From positions 1 through 39,155 of IMG/VR virus record IMGVR_UViG_3300047496_000203: DNA of 39,155 nucleotides. The stretch is one strand, 5' to 3'. Both the position numbers and the translations under genes were made by a program. The first letter of the stretch is position 1. Each line of letters opens with the position of its first letter. This DNA comes from a virus. This document shows positions 22,686 to 30,714 of the stretch, piece by piece. The notes below the pieces were generated by a model. It saw nothing but the letters and a program-made list of their open reading frames with translations, had not been told where the DNA came from and did no database searches.

Positions 22686-22871
22686 ATGTCTAATACTTTT
22701 CTTCCAAGTTTTCCTGTCTACACAACTAAACCGACAGAAGATACGCTAGAACGTTGTGTTGAGCAATTGATGGATCAAGCAGACCGTGTTTTTGGAAAAG
22801 GTCTGGTGACTCAAAAGCAATACGATGCTTGGGTTAAGAGATTGGATTCTTGGGCCATGAAAAATTATTAG
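22686..22871 (+). CDS. Small early protein (61 aa)
   Basis: The protein begins MSNTFLPSFPVYTTKPTEDT and is largely helical after residue 15 (ERCVEQLMDQADRVFGKG). AGGAG lies 7 nt before the ATG. It is 9 nt from the next gene and follows a strong promoter. No family is recognised. Confidence 0.75.
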   Translation: MSNTFLPSFPVYTTKPTEDTLERCVEQLMDQADRVFGKGLVTQKQYDAWVKRLDSWAMKNY

Positions 22872-22880
22872 GAGAAAATC

Positions 22881-23189
22881 ATGTCCAATATAACGATTGC
22901 CTGCAATTATCAATTCCGTGACGTGCTTTATTGGTATGATCTGACCGATAAGGAGCGAAAGGAGTTTGATTATTTGCTTACATCAGAAAAGTGTAGCACT
23001 GACGAGGCGAACTTCTTTCGTTATCGTGGCGTAGTCTACGATCTTGGTGAATTCATGCGTGTAGACGGCGCCATGTTTGGACAGCTTAGTAAGTGGGATG
23101 GCTATCAAAGCGATAGTTATTTTTCAGGAATCGTGGTTCGATACAATAAGGATTTTGATGCTGTCATTGCTGGGACATATTATTCGTGA
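22881..23189 (+). CDS. Conserved-looking early protein (102 aa)
   Basis: The protein has a central FFRYRGVVYDLGEFMRVDG and a C-terminal KWDGYQSDSYFSGIVVRY, then FDAVIAGTYYS. The FRYRG-YDL-EFM and WDGY-SDSYFSGI phrases look like a conserved small phage or plasmid family of unknown function. AGGAG lies 7 nt before the ATG. It is the second gene of the operon starting at 22631. Confidence 0.75.
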   Translation: MSNITIACNYQFRDVLYWYDLTDKERKEFDYLLTSEKCSTDEANFFRYRGVVYDLGEFMRVDGAMFGQLSKWDGYQSDSYFSGIVVRYNKDFDAVIAGTYYS

Positions 23190-23199
23190 GTATATAGGC

Positions 23200-23227
23200 T
23201 TGACAGCTTGTAATTATAGTGTATATT
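23200..23227 (+). promoter_or_regulatory. Early promoter, TTGACA-N16-TATATT
   Basis: TTGACA (23200-23205) and TATATT (23222-23227) are 16 nt apart, upstream of the genes at 23261 and 23470. Confidence 0.78.
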
Positions 23228-23260
23228 CATAACATAATTCATCGATAAGGAGATTTAATA

Positions 23261-23458
23261 ATGCAAGAAGCTCTTAGCTACCATGTTTTCAATTCTCTTA
23301 CGAACCAATGGCTCTCGGATGACGAGCATAATTGGACTTCCAAGTTTTATGAGGCGGCATCCTTCAATTCATTTGACGTAGCGAAGAGCATTGGGGAGCG
23401 CGAGTCGAACAACAGCCTCAATTTCGAATTCTACGTTCTCGCTTGCATGCCATCGTAA
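23261..23458 (+). CDS. Small early protein (65 aa)
   Basis: The protein begins MQEALSYHVFNSLTNQWLSD and includes FNSFDVAKSIGERE and a hydrophobic end FYVLACMPS. An AAGGAG site lies 9 nt before the ATG. It has the look of a short alpha/beta protein. Function unknown. Confidence 0.75.
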   Translation: MQEALSYHVFNSLTNQWLSDDEHNWTSKFYEAASFNSFDVAKSIGERESNNSLNFEFYVLACMPS

Positions 23459-23469
23459 GGAGATTTATT

Positions 23470-23649
23470 ATGCGCCAAGTTCAAACGTCTACGTTCGCTT
23501 CAAGCCTTATTGGTAAGATTCTTTTTGTTGGCCCGAAGGTCACGAACATTTTGAATGGCAAGAGCGAACTTGCCCGCAATATTATGTTGGGTCAACAACT
23601 GGATGAAGATGCGATGCTCATTAAAGTCAAGAACCCCGATCTTGGCTAG
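23470..23649 (+). CDS. Small early protein (59 aa)
   Basis: The start at 23470 is chosen over 23443 because AAGGAG lies 7-8 nt upstream and the preceding gene ends at 23458. The protein begins MRQVQTSTFASSLIGKILFV and is slightly basic. Function unknown. It is the last gene of the operon started at 23200. Confidence 0.7.
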   Translation: MRQVQTSTFASSLIGKILFVGPKVTNILNGKSELARNIMLGQQLDEDAMLIKVKNPDLG

Positions 23650-23738
23650 CATATCTCTATCTGGCGTCATTTTCATGACAGCCTTCGTCATCATTGATTT
23701 TTCTTGATATTCTTGATTTCATATGCTATCAACCGCAC

Positions 23739-24953
23739 ATGAAATCAGAACTTATTCAAATTCTTCAAGACCGTGGGCTAATTCATCAAGCGACAAATCT
23801 TGATGAATTGGACAACCTAGCTGCGTCTCAAAAGATTATCGCCTACATCGGTTTCGACTTGACTGCCGATAGTTTACACGTCGGATCGCTAATCCAAATT
23901 ATGGTAATGCGATGGATGAAAAAGTTGGGTCATCATCCAATTGTTCTGCTTGGTGAAGCTACCACCAGAATTGGTGATCCTACCGGAAAATCTTCAATGC
24001 GACCTATGCTCTCATCCGAAAAAATTGAGCGCAATCGTGTCGGCATAGTAAGTATTTTTGACAGACTTCTTGGTCATTCCCAGCACATATCTAATGCGAC
24101 TTGGTTCAATGATAATGGCCCATCGTTTATGAATTTCCTCTCTGAATACGGGCGCCATTTTACCGTCAATAAAATGCTTGCGTTGGAATCAGTTAAGTCT
24201 CGTCTCAATCGGCAAGAACCTATGACCTTGCTTGAGTTCAACTATATGTTGATGCAAGCGGTGGACTTTCTTAAATTGTTTCGGACACAAGATTGTATGT
24301 TGCAAGTCGGCGGTTCCGATCAGTGGGGAAATATCACTAATGGTGTTGATCTAATTAGGCGTGTAGAGCACGCAGAAGCCTTTGGCTTGACCACACCGTT
24401 GATGGTAAATTCTAAGGGCGAAAAAATGGGTAAGACTGTTGGTGGCGCCATTTGGCTTGATCCAGACAAGACTTCTGCGTTTGAGTTTTGGCAGTTCTGG
24501 CGCAATGTTGAAGATGATAAGGTTGAAGAATTTCTTCGACTATTCACCGAAATTAGTCTGGATGATATCGTCACACTTATGGTTCGAGGCATCAACCTAG
24601 CCAAAAGCACCCTGGCAACGGAAGTGACTGCAATGGTTCATGGCCGGGCCACGGCTGAAGACGTCGCCAAGATGGCCGCTCAAAAGGTCCCTGATGCCGA
24701 ATTGATGCTTGATCTACCCTCGCATACCATTTCCGAAGAAAGCCTTCAGAATGGCGTTAATTTGGCTCAAATTCTTTTTGATGCTGGTTTGGTGGCATCC
24801 AAGACTGAAGCGGACAAATTGGCTAACAATGGTGGTATCAAGATCAATGGAAAACAAGTCAAAGACGTTCGAGCTAATATTTCCAAAGAAACTTTTGGTG
24901 AAACATTCGTTGCCGCTATCGGCAAAAAGAAAATGATTCGAGTTATCATATGA
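23739..24953 (+). CDS. tyrS: Tyrosyl-tRNA synthetase
   Basis: The 404-residue protein is a complete bacterial-type class I tyrosyl-tRNA synthetase. It has AYIGFDLTADSLHVGSL (HIGH-like HVGS, residues 47-50), TRIGDPTGKSSMR, LMQAVDFL, QVGGSDQWGNITNGVDL (the tyrosine pocket region) and KGEKMGKTVGGAIWLD (KMSKS-like KMGKT, 229-233). A C-terminal S4 RNA-binding domain follows (LAQILFDAGLVASKTEADKL, GGIKINGKQVKDVRA). It would charge tRNA-Tyr in the host cell during infection. The KMGKT variant and the length resemble alphaproteobacterial TyrS. The start at 23739 gives the normal N-terminus. No tRNA-Tyr gene is seen in this window. Confidence 0.93.
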   Translation: MKSELIQILQDRGLIHQATNLDELDNLAASQKIIAYIGFDLTADSLHVGSLIQIMVMRWMKKLGHHPIVLLGEATTRIGDPTGKSSMRPMLSSEKIERNRVGIVSIFDRLLGHSQHISNATWFNDNGPSFMNFLSEYGRHFTVNKMLALESVKSRLNRQEPMTLLEFNYMLMQAVDFLKLFRTQDCMLQVGGSDQWGNITNGVDLIRRVEHAEAFGLTTPLMVNSKGEKMGKTVGGAIWLDPDKTSAFEFWQFWRNVEDDKVEEFLRLFTEISLDDIVTLMVRGINLAKSTLATEVTAMVHGRATAEDVAKMAAQKVPDAELMLDLPSHTISEESLQNGVNLAQILFDAGLVASKTEADKLANNGGIKINGKQVKDVRANISKETFGETFVAAIGKKKMIRVII

Positions 24954-24984
24954 AGCTAATACCATTTTTATATCTTTTGCGTTT

Positions 24985-25167
24985 ATGTCTTTTGTGGCTG
25001 GAGCGGAATTGCTTGGTGGATTATTGTTTTGTGCTATGGCAAAAATAACAATGTCAGAATGGCAAAATCTTTCTGTATTTGGAAGAATAGCATCCTTGGT
25101 ATTACTGTCATGGTTGTTTGTGTGCTTTGTTTTTATAGGATTAACGTTATTTTATGCTGTCGTTTAA
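24985..25167 (+). CDS. Possible small membrane protein
   Basis: The 60-residue frame has two hydrophobic segments, FVAGAELLGGLLFCAMA (4-20) and a longer one at about 35-59 (LVLLSWLFVCFVFIGLTLFY). A short loop with KITMSEWQN lies between them. It follows the synthetase gene. There is no ribosome site, and an overlapping 32-residue frame at ATG 24950 (ATGA with the tyrS stop) competes with it. From 25168 to 25315 I see no gene. Confidence 0.35.
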   Translation: MSFVAGAELLGGLLFCAMAKITMSEWQNLSVFGRIASLVLLSWLFVCFVFIGLTLFYAVV

Positions 25168-25315
25168 ATTATATTGGACAAGATAAATCAATTGAAGAAA
25201 TGATTGTCATCTTGTGCTAGTAAGTCTTCTAAAGTGACAATAAAATATTTTTTGTAATTTATTACAGGTTTTAAATCACCAAACAATTTGTATAAAGACG
25301 AAGAAGCTTAATTAA

Positions 25316-26557
25316 TTAGTTTGGAAAACATGACTTTAGAAAATCTGGCATCGATTGTTCCAAGTATTTTTTGACTTCTGACGGAGACTTACCAATTAGA
25401 GGAGAAAGGGCAGACACCCAACCTCTTTTAGTAAAATCTATACCAGAGTTTTCGATGTTTGTCCGTATCTCTTTTACAGAGCAATTTTCAAAATGATAAC
25501 GTTTCATATTACTAGAACCCCCAGAAAAATTACATTCTGGGCAAATAGCTTCTTCTTGCTTACCTCTGGTATGTCTCATTTTGGTTTTAGTTTCTTCTGA
25601 TTTCGGCCTACCCTTTGTAGTATCGCTTATTTTTTGTTTCCACGATGCAATTTCTTCCGAGGATTTATCGGCCATAGACTGTTTCCCATACATTGGGTTA
25701 TTTTCGCCAGACATTTTAACTGATAAGTTCTTCTTATGATTATCCAATTGTTCTTCAGTAAAATTTTTAAAGCAAGATATTCCAGTTTTTTTGCCTTTTC
25801 TAATGACAGATAAATGTTGTTTTAGCTCATCTATTTGTTCTTCTGACATATTTTCATATGGCGATTTACCGTATCTTACACTAAGTTCTCCGGTGCGGCC
25901 ATGCATTGGATTGTTTGACCCTCTCCAATTTTCATCCAACCATTTTTCATATTCTTCGTGTGTTTTTTTACGTTTAAATGAATGATTTTCGCCTAATCTA
26001 TATCTCTCTCGGAATTCTACGCGGTCTTCTTCGCACATACCATGTTCCCAGCAAAAATTCATATCAGGGTAGATGTCTTTAATTTTATTGTATATTCTAT
26101 GAGAATCTTCGTCTTCTGTTAGTAAAGGAGGAAGAAACTTTATAGGAGGGATTATTTTGTTATAAAATTTTCTTGATCCATCTGGATTTCTTGCCCGCAA
26201 AACATCGTTATCTATCATGCATTCCACTTCGGCATAAGTCAAAGACCCCTTAGTATTTCGTAAGGATTCAATGATAAAGATAAAATTTTCCCGAGGATCG
26301 TTCTTTATTACTTCATTTAATTCCGTAGAAGAACTTGTGTATCGTTTCCAATTAGACTCTTTTTCTGTCCAGATTTTATTTTTTCTTGTCACTAACTTCT
26401 TACTGGTTCTCTCCTTAAATTGTTTCTTGCCAATATATTCTCTATTGTTCTTTTTATCTATTATGCGGTAGATGAAACCAAACCATTCATCAATATTTAC
26501 TATTTCCGGATAGACCCAATGACCATTATTTGGTTCTTCTTTTGATTTTACAACCAT
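25316..26557 (-). CDS. GIY-YIG homing endonuclease with NUMOD3 repeats
   Basis: The 413-residue protein has an N-terminal nuclease domain, FGFIYRIIDKKNNREYIGKK (GIY-YIG-like), then SNWKRYTSSSTELNEVIK and LTYAEVECMIDNDVL (the Glu region). The middle has NUMOD3-type DNA-binding repeats: RGSNNPMHGR, GENNPMYGKQSM and KISDTTKGRPKSEETKTKM. The C-terminus has a CPEC-H-C zinc-like motif (ICPECNFSGG through YHFENC). This is the usual layout of free-standing phage homing endonucleases. AAGGAAA precedes the ATG and a late box lies 35 nt upstream. It is convergent with the TyrS side and divergent from the next gene. Confidence 0.8.
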   Translation of the reverse strand: MVVKSKEEPNNGHWVYPEIVNIDEWFGFIYRIIDKKNNREYIGKKQFKERTSKKLVTRKNKIWTEKESNWKRYTSSSTELNEVIKNDPRENFIFIIESLRNTKGSLTYAEVECMIDNDVLRARNPDGSRKFYNKIIPPIKFLPPLLTEDEDSHRIYNKIKDIYPDMNFCWEHGMCEEDRVEFRERYRLGENHSFKRKKTHEEYEKWLDENWRGSNNPMHGRTGELSVRYGKSPYENMSEEQIDELKQHLSVIRKGKKTGISCFKNFTEEQLDNHKKNLSVKMSGENNPMYGKQSMADKSSEEIASWKQKISDTTKGRPKSEETKTKMRHTRGKQEEAICPECNFSGGSSNMKRYHFENCSVKEIRTNIENSGIDFTKRGWVSALSPLIGKSPSEVKKYLEQSMPDFLKSCFPN

Positions 26558-26592
26558 AGTTTCCTTAATAATGAAATTGCTATTAATAGTAG

Positions 26593-26600
26593 TATTTATC
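26593..26600 (-). promoter_or_regulatory. Late promoter box GATAAATA
   Basis: On the minus strand GATAAATAC lies upstream of the homing endonuclease gene, giving a predicted leader of about 30 nt. Confidence 0.5.
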
Positions 26601-26646
26601 TCGAAAAATATTTACAGAAAGAAAAACGGTTAGCTATAATTATATC

Positions 26647-27141
26647 ATGAAGAAAAACAAGAAAAAATTTGATCCAGAAAAATTAGAAAGAGCGGCTGAT
26701 AATATCGTAGCTCAAGTTAAGAAAGGTGATTTTTGGATCACTGACTATAGAGACAAACTGAATAAACACCATCGCGTTTCACCTAATACTATTAGAAAAA
26801 TTATAGAAGACAATATAAAACTTACCGGAAATACTATCACAGAAGATTTAGTAAATCAATTATTACCGTATGTTATGCGGTCATATAAAGGTTCTATTCT
26901 TAAAGTTTTGCAATCGGATGAAGTAGATGCGGCATTGTCTAGTAGAACTATTGAAAGAGAAAAACATTTCCAAAATAATAGAAGGGTAAGAAAAGAGAGT
27001 GCCCCGTTGGCCGTAAGAGATATCAATTGGATTGAAAAAGAAAATAGCAAATCTCTGGGAAAAGCGTATAAGGTTCTCTCTCAGAGTACCGTTAAGTTGC
27101 CTCCTTTGCGTAAGAAAGATCGTAAGAGCACTCCGCGATGA
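26647..27141 (+). CDS. Unknown basic protein, possibly DNA-binding
   Basis: The 164-residue protein begins with a lysine-rich stretch and contains WITDYRDKLNKHHRVSPNTI. That has the length and pattern of a helix-turn-helix (YRDKLNKHHRVSPNTIRKII). The C-terminal 50 residues are again basic with KLPPLRKKDRKS. No clear ribosome site precedes the ATG. The last four bases overlap the next start (ATGA). A DNA-binding role is a guess from composition. Confidence 0.6.
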   Translation: MKKNKKKFDPEKLERAADNIVAQVKKGDFWITDYRDKLNKHHRVSPNTIRKIIEDNIKLTGNTITEDLVNQLLPYVMRSYKGSILKVLQSDEVDAALSSRTIEREKHFQNNRRVRKESAPLAVRDINWIEKENSKSLGKAYKVLSQSTVKLPPLRKKDRKSTPR

Positions 27142-27347
27142 TAAAATCAAAATCAACCAACAGATGTACAAAAATTACTCATAATACAAAAGAAAAAGCT
27201 CTGTATGTAAGAAAAAAATTAGACAATTATCAATTAAATATTTATTTTTGTAAACCTTGTGGTGGTTGGCATTTAGGCGGTAGTAATAATCCATCACGCA
27301 AACTCGACCGCTTAAACCGATTATTCAAGACTATTGGGTTTGATTAA
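27138..27347 (+). CDS. Small zinc-binding-like protein
   Basis: The 69-residue protein has IYFCKPCGGWHLGGS in the middle, a CxxCxxxH cluster that could hold a metal ion, with basic ends. The (Y/F)-C-x-x-C-gg-W-H-l-g phrase is common in short phage proteins of unknown role. It overlaps its upstream neighbour by 4 nt (ATGA) and directly abuts the RNase H-like gene. Confidence 0.65.
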   Translation: MIKSKSTNRCTKITHNTKEKALYVRKKLDNYQLNIYFCKPCGGWHLGGSNNPSRKLDRLNRLFKTIGFD

Positions 27348-27728
27348 ATGAAGTTGTTTTTTGACGGCGGCGCCTCCCCTAACCCAGGAACTGGTGAATG
27401 TGCTGTTGTATCTGTAGATGGTTCGATCAAAATTCATCAAAAAATACCGGGTGATAAAACTACGAATAACGAGGCCGAGTGGCTTGGTTTCCTTTTGGCG
27501 GTTGAGTATGCCAAACCCTACGCAAGTGGACCTGTGGAGATCGTAGGGGATTCTAAATTAGTAATAATGCAAGCATCAAAAGAATGGAAGATTTCGGAAA
27601 AATTCATTCCATATTATAACGACTTCAATCTAAACAAGAATTTGTTCGTCAATCTGAACTTGACGCACGTCAAGCGTCATTTAAACTTGGCTGGAATTTA
27701 TATCGAAGAACTTCAGAATAAACGCTAA
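27348..27728 (+). CDS. RNase HI-like protein lacking the last catalytic Asp
   Basis: The 126-residue protein has FFDGGASPNPGTGECAVV (Asp6), KTTNNEAEWLGFLLAVE (Glu44) and EIVGDSKLVIMQ (Asp68), three of the four acidic residues of RNase HI. In the last helix, HVKRHLNLAGIYIEELQ, Gly stands where the fourth Asp is usual. Phage and archaeal-type reverse-transcriptase-like RNase H proteins often show this N-(L/x)-AG form. It may cut RNA primers in RNA/DNA hybrids. It starts at the base after the stop of the zinc-like gene. Confidence 0.8.
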   Translation: MKLFFDGGASPNPGTGECAVVSVDGSIKIHQKIPGDKTTNNEAEWLGFLLAVEYAKPYASGPVEIVGDSKLVIMQASKEWKISEKFIPYYNDFNLNKNLFVNLNLTHVKRHLNLAGIYIEELQNKR

Positions 27729-27735
27729 ATATATA

Positions 27736-28203
27736 ATGCGTAATTGGATCGATCTTGTCGAAAGTGTAAATAATCGAATATGGTATCACGGAACAACTGT
27801 TGATTTTGATCGTTTTAGCAACGCATATATCAGTAGTCAATTAGGCGTTCATCTTGGTTCAAGAGAGCAAGCTGAATGGCGGCTTGGTGATGAATCGGGA
27901 TTTTTATTATCGGTTCAAGCAAATGTGTCTAAGTTAATAAAATTAGTTGATGAAGGTAGCTGGTATGGAAGAGATTTAGTTGAACAACTAAATCATAATC
28001 CCTTAACTAAAAATATTCGTTGGTGGGATTCTATGAATGATCGAACAATAGCCGCAAACCTCAAATCGCTTGGATTTGAGGGTGTGATCTATAAGAATAT
28101 GTTTGAAGGCGAAATCCATACTCCTTCAATTATAGTGTTTGATGCCAACAAACTAGAAATAATTGGTAGAGAACCAATCAATTCTTCTCAAAATCCCAAA
28201 TAG
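27736..28203 (+). CDS. Putative ADP-ribosyltransferase-like protein
   Basis: The 155-residue protein opens MRNWIDLVES, then IWYHGTTVDFDRFS, SSQLGVHLGSREQAEWRLGD and LGFEGVIYKNMFEG. It ends TPSIIVFDANKLEIIG. The Y-HGT-F-F start, the G-H-L-G-A strand and the final SIIVFD are the layout of ADP-ribosyltransferase-fold proteins. A catalytic Glu is not certain. Phages use such enzymes to modify host RNA polymerase or other proteins. The 3' end overlaps the convergent gene 28178-28585 by 26 nt. Confidence 0.45.
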   Translation: MRNWIDLVESVNNRIWYHGTTVDFDRFSNAYISSQLGVHLGSREQAEWRLGDESGFLLSVQANVSKLIKLVDEGSWYGRDLVEQLNHNPLTKNIRWWDSMNDRTIAANLKSLGFEGVIYKNMFEGEIHTPSIIVFDANKLEIIGREPINSSQNPK

Positions 28204-28585
28204 CATCAAGCCTTTCGTATTCGGCAATATCTTCCGCTGTATATTGGTGATACTTGATCAGATATTCATTCCAAGTATGCGTCTTTGCGTAAGCGGCCAT
28301 TTCTTCTGCTAATTTTTTACTTATTGGCTCTATACCGCAATGCATCAAAGAACAGGCTGTCCCTGATCCGTTAATCAAAGATGTTCCCTCGATATCATGG
28401 TAATCTCGCTCCAATAAAGTCACTATACACGGATGATACCGACAGTCGATAACATACTTACCATAACCACAATGTTTATGAAGCCAATTCTGAATACGTT
28501 TGAGTTTTCGGCCTTTTGGCCGTAAACTATATTGATGATCAGAAAATACTTTAATGTCTTCGGTAGTAAGAGACAGAGGCTCCAT
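28178..28585 (-). CDS. Unknown protein (135 aa)
   Basis: The protein begins MEPLSLTTEDIKVFSDHQYS. It has a basic patch KGRKLKRIQNWLHKHCGYGK and a Cys/His-containing section (IDCRYHPCIV, CSLMHCG). It is the last gene of the minus-strand operon that begins at 31061. No family is recognised. Confidence 0.65.
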   Translation of the reverse strand: MEPLSLTTEDIKVFSDHQYSLRPKGRKLKRIQNWLHKHCGYGKYVIDCRYHPCIVTLLERDYHDIEGTSLINGSGTACSLMHCGIEPISKKLAEEMAAYAKTHTWNEYLIKYHQYTAEDIAEYERLDAIWDFEKN

Positions 28586-28587
28586 GC

Positions 28588-28950
28588 TTATGCAACCATT
28601 TCATCGTCATTAAATTCAGAAAGTTCTTTCCATTGACCTTCATCCCAATAATATTTTTCGGGAGAAATTGAAGGTGGCGCAGGAATGTTTTCGTTGATGA
28701 ACGCCTTACCATTGGAATCACGCTCAAAGTTAATTCCGTAAAATGGAGCCAATGATTCAATATCATTACCCCAATGATCGAATAACTGAATTAGGAATCC
28801 TTCCACTTTATTGCCGCCGCAGGCTTCAATGAAGCAATCCTCAGATGATCGCGTAAACTCACATTTGATGGCATCCCAAGATTCTTCATGGATGATCCGT
28901 CCGGTGAACATCTTCATAAGAATTGAACGCATAGAGTCATTGGTAGACAT
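28588..28950 (-). CDS. Unknown protein (120 aa)
   Basis: The start at 28950 is preferred because AAGGA lies about 8 nt upstream; an upstream ATG at 28986 has no site and overlaps the neighbour more. The protein begins MSTNDSMRSILMKMFTGRII and ends in an acidic tail, WKELSEFNDDEMVA. The stop is 2 nt before the next start. Function unknown. Confidence 0.65.
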   Translation of the reverse strand: MSTNDSMRSILMKMFTGRIIHEESWDAIKCEFTRSSEDCFIEACGGNKVEGFLIQLFDHWGNDIESLAPFYGINFERDSNGKAFINENIPAPPSISPEKYYWDEGQWKELSEFNDDEMVA

Positions 28951-28961
28951 TCCAGTTTTCC

Positions 28962-29150
28962 TTATATTGCTTGTAGCATGACACAATTTATCGGGTCTTC
29001 GCGATCCTCAATGTATTGGCCGTCTTCACAAAAACAAGTTTTCACGCTATGTTCAAGATCATAGACCCATTCATATTCGTGATCTTGAACAACGACATCC
29101 AATTCTGGATTAACACCTTGAAGAAGTCGTATTAAGTCCTTTGCTTTCAT
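28962..29150 (-). CDS. Small acidic protein (62 aa)
   Basis: The protein begins MKAKDLIRLLQGVNPELDVV and continues VVQDHEYEWVYDLEHSV. The opening (K-DLI-LLQ-NP-DV-V) is common in short phage proteins of unknown function. An AAGGAG site precedes the ATG and overlaps the end of the upstream gene. Confidence 0.7.
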   Translation of the reverse strand: MKAKDLIRLLQGVNPELDVVVQDHEYEWVYDLEHSVKTCFCEDGQYIEDREDPINCVMLQAI

Positions 29151-29161
29151 TCTGGTGCTCC

Positions 29162-29890
29162 TTAAATAGTTTCAGTTCTTGATTCAATGGTTGGGGTTTC
29201 GCCAGTGTAAATATATCCCTTATCTTCACTTCCGTCAAGCATACGAATAGAACAATTTTTTGGGTTAGGTTCGTTCTCGAACCACTCCCATTCTTTGTGG
29301 CACCACATCATTACGAAGGCTCGAATAACAACGCCATGCGTGACGATAATCAGGTCTTCCACACCATGCTTGAGATCGCGTTGGAATGTGCCGAATGCTT
29401 GATGAACCCTCAATGAAACATCGAAGCGACTTTCGCCCAAAGGCATCCTGGCCCAAAATCTTCCTTCAAAATCAGCCGATTTCTTATAGTGTTCGTGTTC
29501 AGCCGGGAACATGATCGGCAAATCTTCGTCGGATACTCCGTCAAACAACCCGAATTGTTGTTCGACTAATGCGATATGCTCGCGGCGACTTTCGATTGGA
29601 ATACCAGCCTTCAAAAGTCCATCCGAAGTTTGACGAGTTCTGTTATAAGGGCTTGTCCAAAGTCTTGGCTTATCACATCGCGCCAATTGTTCATAGCGGT
29701 AGGCATAATCGAGGCCCCTAATTTGATGATTATAATCTTCCCTCAAAACAGTATTGAGAAAATTACCAGCCGCTAAGGCTTGTTCTTCACCTTTCGATGT
29801 CAAGTTCAGAGCATGATCAGGCTTAATATTATGAACATTCTTGTCCACATTACCTTCAGATTCTCCGTGTCTTACGAGATAAATTCTCAT
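29162..29890 (-). CDS. Histidine phosphatase / phosphoglycerate mutase-like protein
   Basis: The 242-residue protein has the phosphohistidine signature LVRHGESEGN at residues 5-14, LNLTSKGEEQALAAGNFL, LWTSPYNRTRQTSDGL (the second Arg region) and LIIVTHGVVIRAFVMM (the second catalytic His). All key residues of the phosphoglycerate mutase-like superfamily are present. The substrate cannot be inferred; a phosphatase is more likely than a mutase. It overlaps the upstream gene by 4 nt (ATGA). It is unusual among tiny early phage genes and may be host-derived. Confidence 0.88.
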   Translation of the reverse strand: MRIYLVRHGESEGNVDKNVHNIKPDHALNLTSKGEEQALAAGNFLNTVLREDYNHQIRGLDYAYRYEQLARCDKPRLWTSPYNRTRQTSDGLLKAGIPIESRREHIALVEQQFGLFDGVSDEDLPIMFPAEHEHYKKSADFEGRFWARMPLGESRFDVSLRVHQAFGTFQRDLKHGVEDLIIVTHGVVIRAFVMMWCHKEWEWFENEPNPKNCSIRMLDGSEDKGYIYTGETPTIESRTETI

Positions 29891-30342
29891 GTATATGTTC
29901 CTTTTTCAGATTCAGTGCGCGCCTTTTCGTATTCTGACCATCCTTGATTGCTAATTCTCTCGTTGAGACGTTTGATCTCGGCCCGAAGAGTTTCAATTAA
30001 ATCCGCAGCCGCTTGTTGAATTGGCGGTGTCGTAAATGAGCGAGTGAACGTATCCTTACCATCAAGAAGACCGGCGCCATCATTGACCGGAATGGTGTAG
30101 ATTCCGCGTAGACGATCACAAATGGTCGCAGGATCGGCAATGGCTTTTAGTTGTTCTTCGCTATAAACTACCGGAATTGGTTCTGTTCCATCGAGCTTAC
30201 GAGCACAAGGCGGACATCTTCCAATCGTGGTCATACCATTGGTGATTGCATCTTCATAACATGAGCCGCACACCTTCTTGCAGATACCGCGCTCATGAAT
30301 AATTTTGCCTTCTGCCAGGGTAAGAATGCGATTTTCATCCAT
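29887..30342 (-). CDS. Unknown protein with CxxC pairs
   Basis: The 151-residue protein has ICKKVCGSCYEDAI and RCPPCARKL, four to five cysteines that could bind zinc. The C-terminal half is helical (ADLIETLRAEIKRLNERISN). It overlaps both neighbours by 4-8 nt, which shows tight coupling. It may be a nucleic-acid- or protein-binding adaptor. Confidence 0.7.
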   Translation of the reverse strand: MDENRILTLAEGKIIHERGICKKVCGSCYEDAITNGMTTIGRCPPCARKLDGTEPIPVVYSEEQLKAIADPATICDRLRGIYTIPVNDGAGLLDGKDTFTRSFTTPPIQQAAADLIETLRAEIKRLNERISNQGWSEYEKARTESEKGTYT

Positions 30343-30547
30343 TGTTCAGTATCTCCAAAATATAATCCTTGGCGGCACATAAATCATCAAATGCTTTGCG
30401 AGTCAATTCATATTTTTCGTCAAAGTGAAGAATACTCCAACTAACAATTCTAGTATGGCTTGAATTCCAAGTCGGAAAAATCGTCCATTCATTAAGATGA
30501 TGGGAAAAATCTTCCTTTTCATACGAAAAACTATGATGGTCGAACAT
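30335..30547 (-). CDS. Small unknown protein (70 aa)
   Basis: The protein starts at ATG 30547, one base inside the upstream stop (TGATG); TTG 30550 is an alternative. It is rich in His, Trp and Phe at the start (MFDHHSFSYEKEDF, NEWTIFPTWNSS) and helical at the end. Function unknown. Confidence 0.65.
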   Translation of the reverse strand: MFDHHSFSYEKEDFSHHLNEWTIFPTWNSSHTRIVSWSILHFDEKYELTRKAFDDLCAAKDYILEILNNG

Positions 30548-30714
30548 CAATTTCCGTCTTCCATTGCAGCGGCATTCAAAATATTTTGAATATAAGCCCT
30601 GGCAATTTCTTCATAGTCCGAAGCTTTGGCTCTCGTCCCCCAACCAAGAAATTGGTTTGCATCGTTAGCTAAATCTTCGGCCCTTTTTTGTATAATTCTT
30701 TCAATTCTGGTCAT
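30547..30714 (-). CDS. Small unknown protein (55 aa)
   Basis: The frame begins MTRIERIIQKRAEDLANDAN and continues FLGWGTRAKASDYEEIARAY. Its ATG overlaps the upstream stop (ATGA) and its stop overlaps the next ATG (TGATG). This double coupling supports it although it is short. It is probably all helical. Confidence 0.65.
   Translation of the reverse strand: MTRIERIIQKRAEDLANDANQFLGWGTRAKASDYEEIARAYIQNILNAAAMEDGN

Noticed and set aside
24950-25048. 32-codon frame overlapping the tyrS stop as ATGA
   Set aside because: It is very short and competes with a better hydrophobic frame at 24985; neither is certain.
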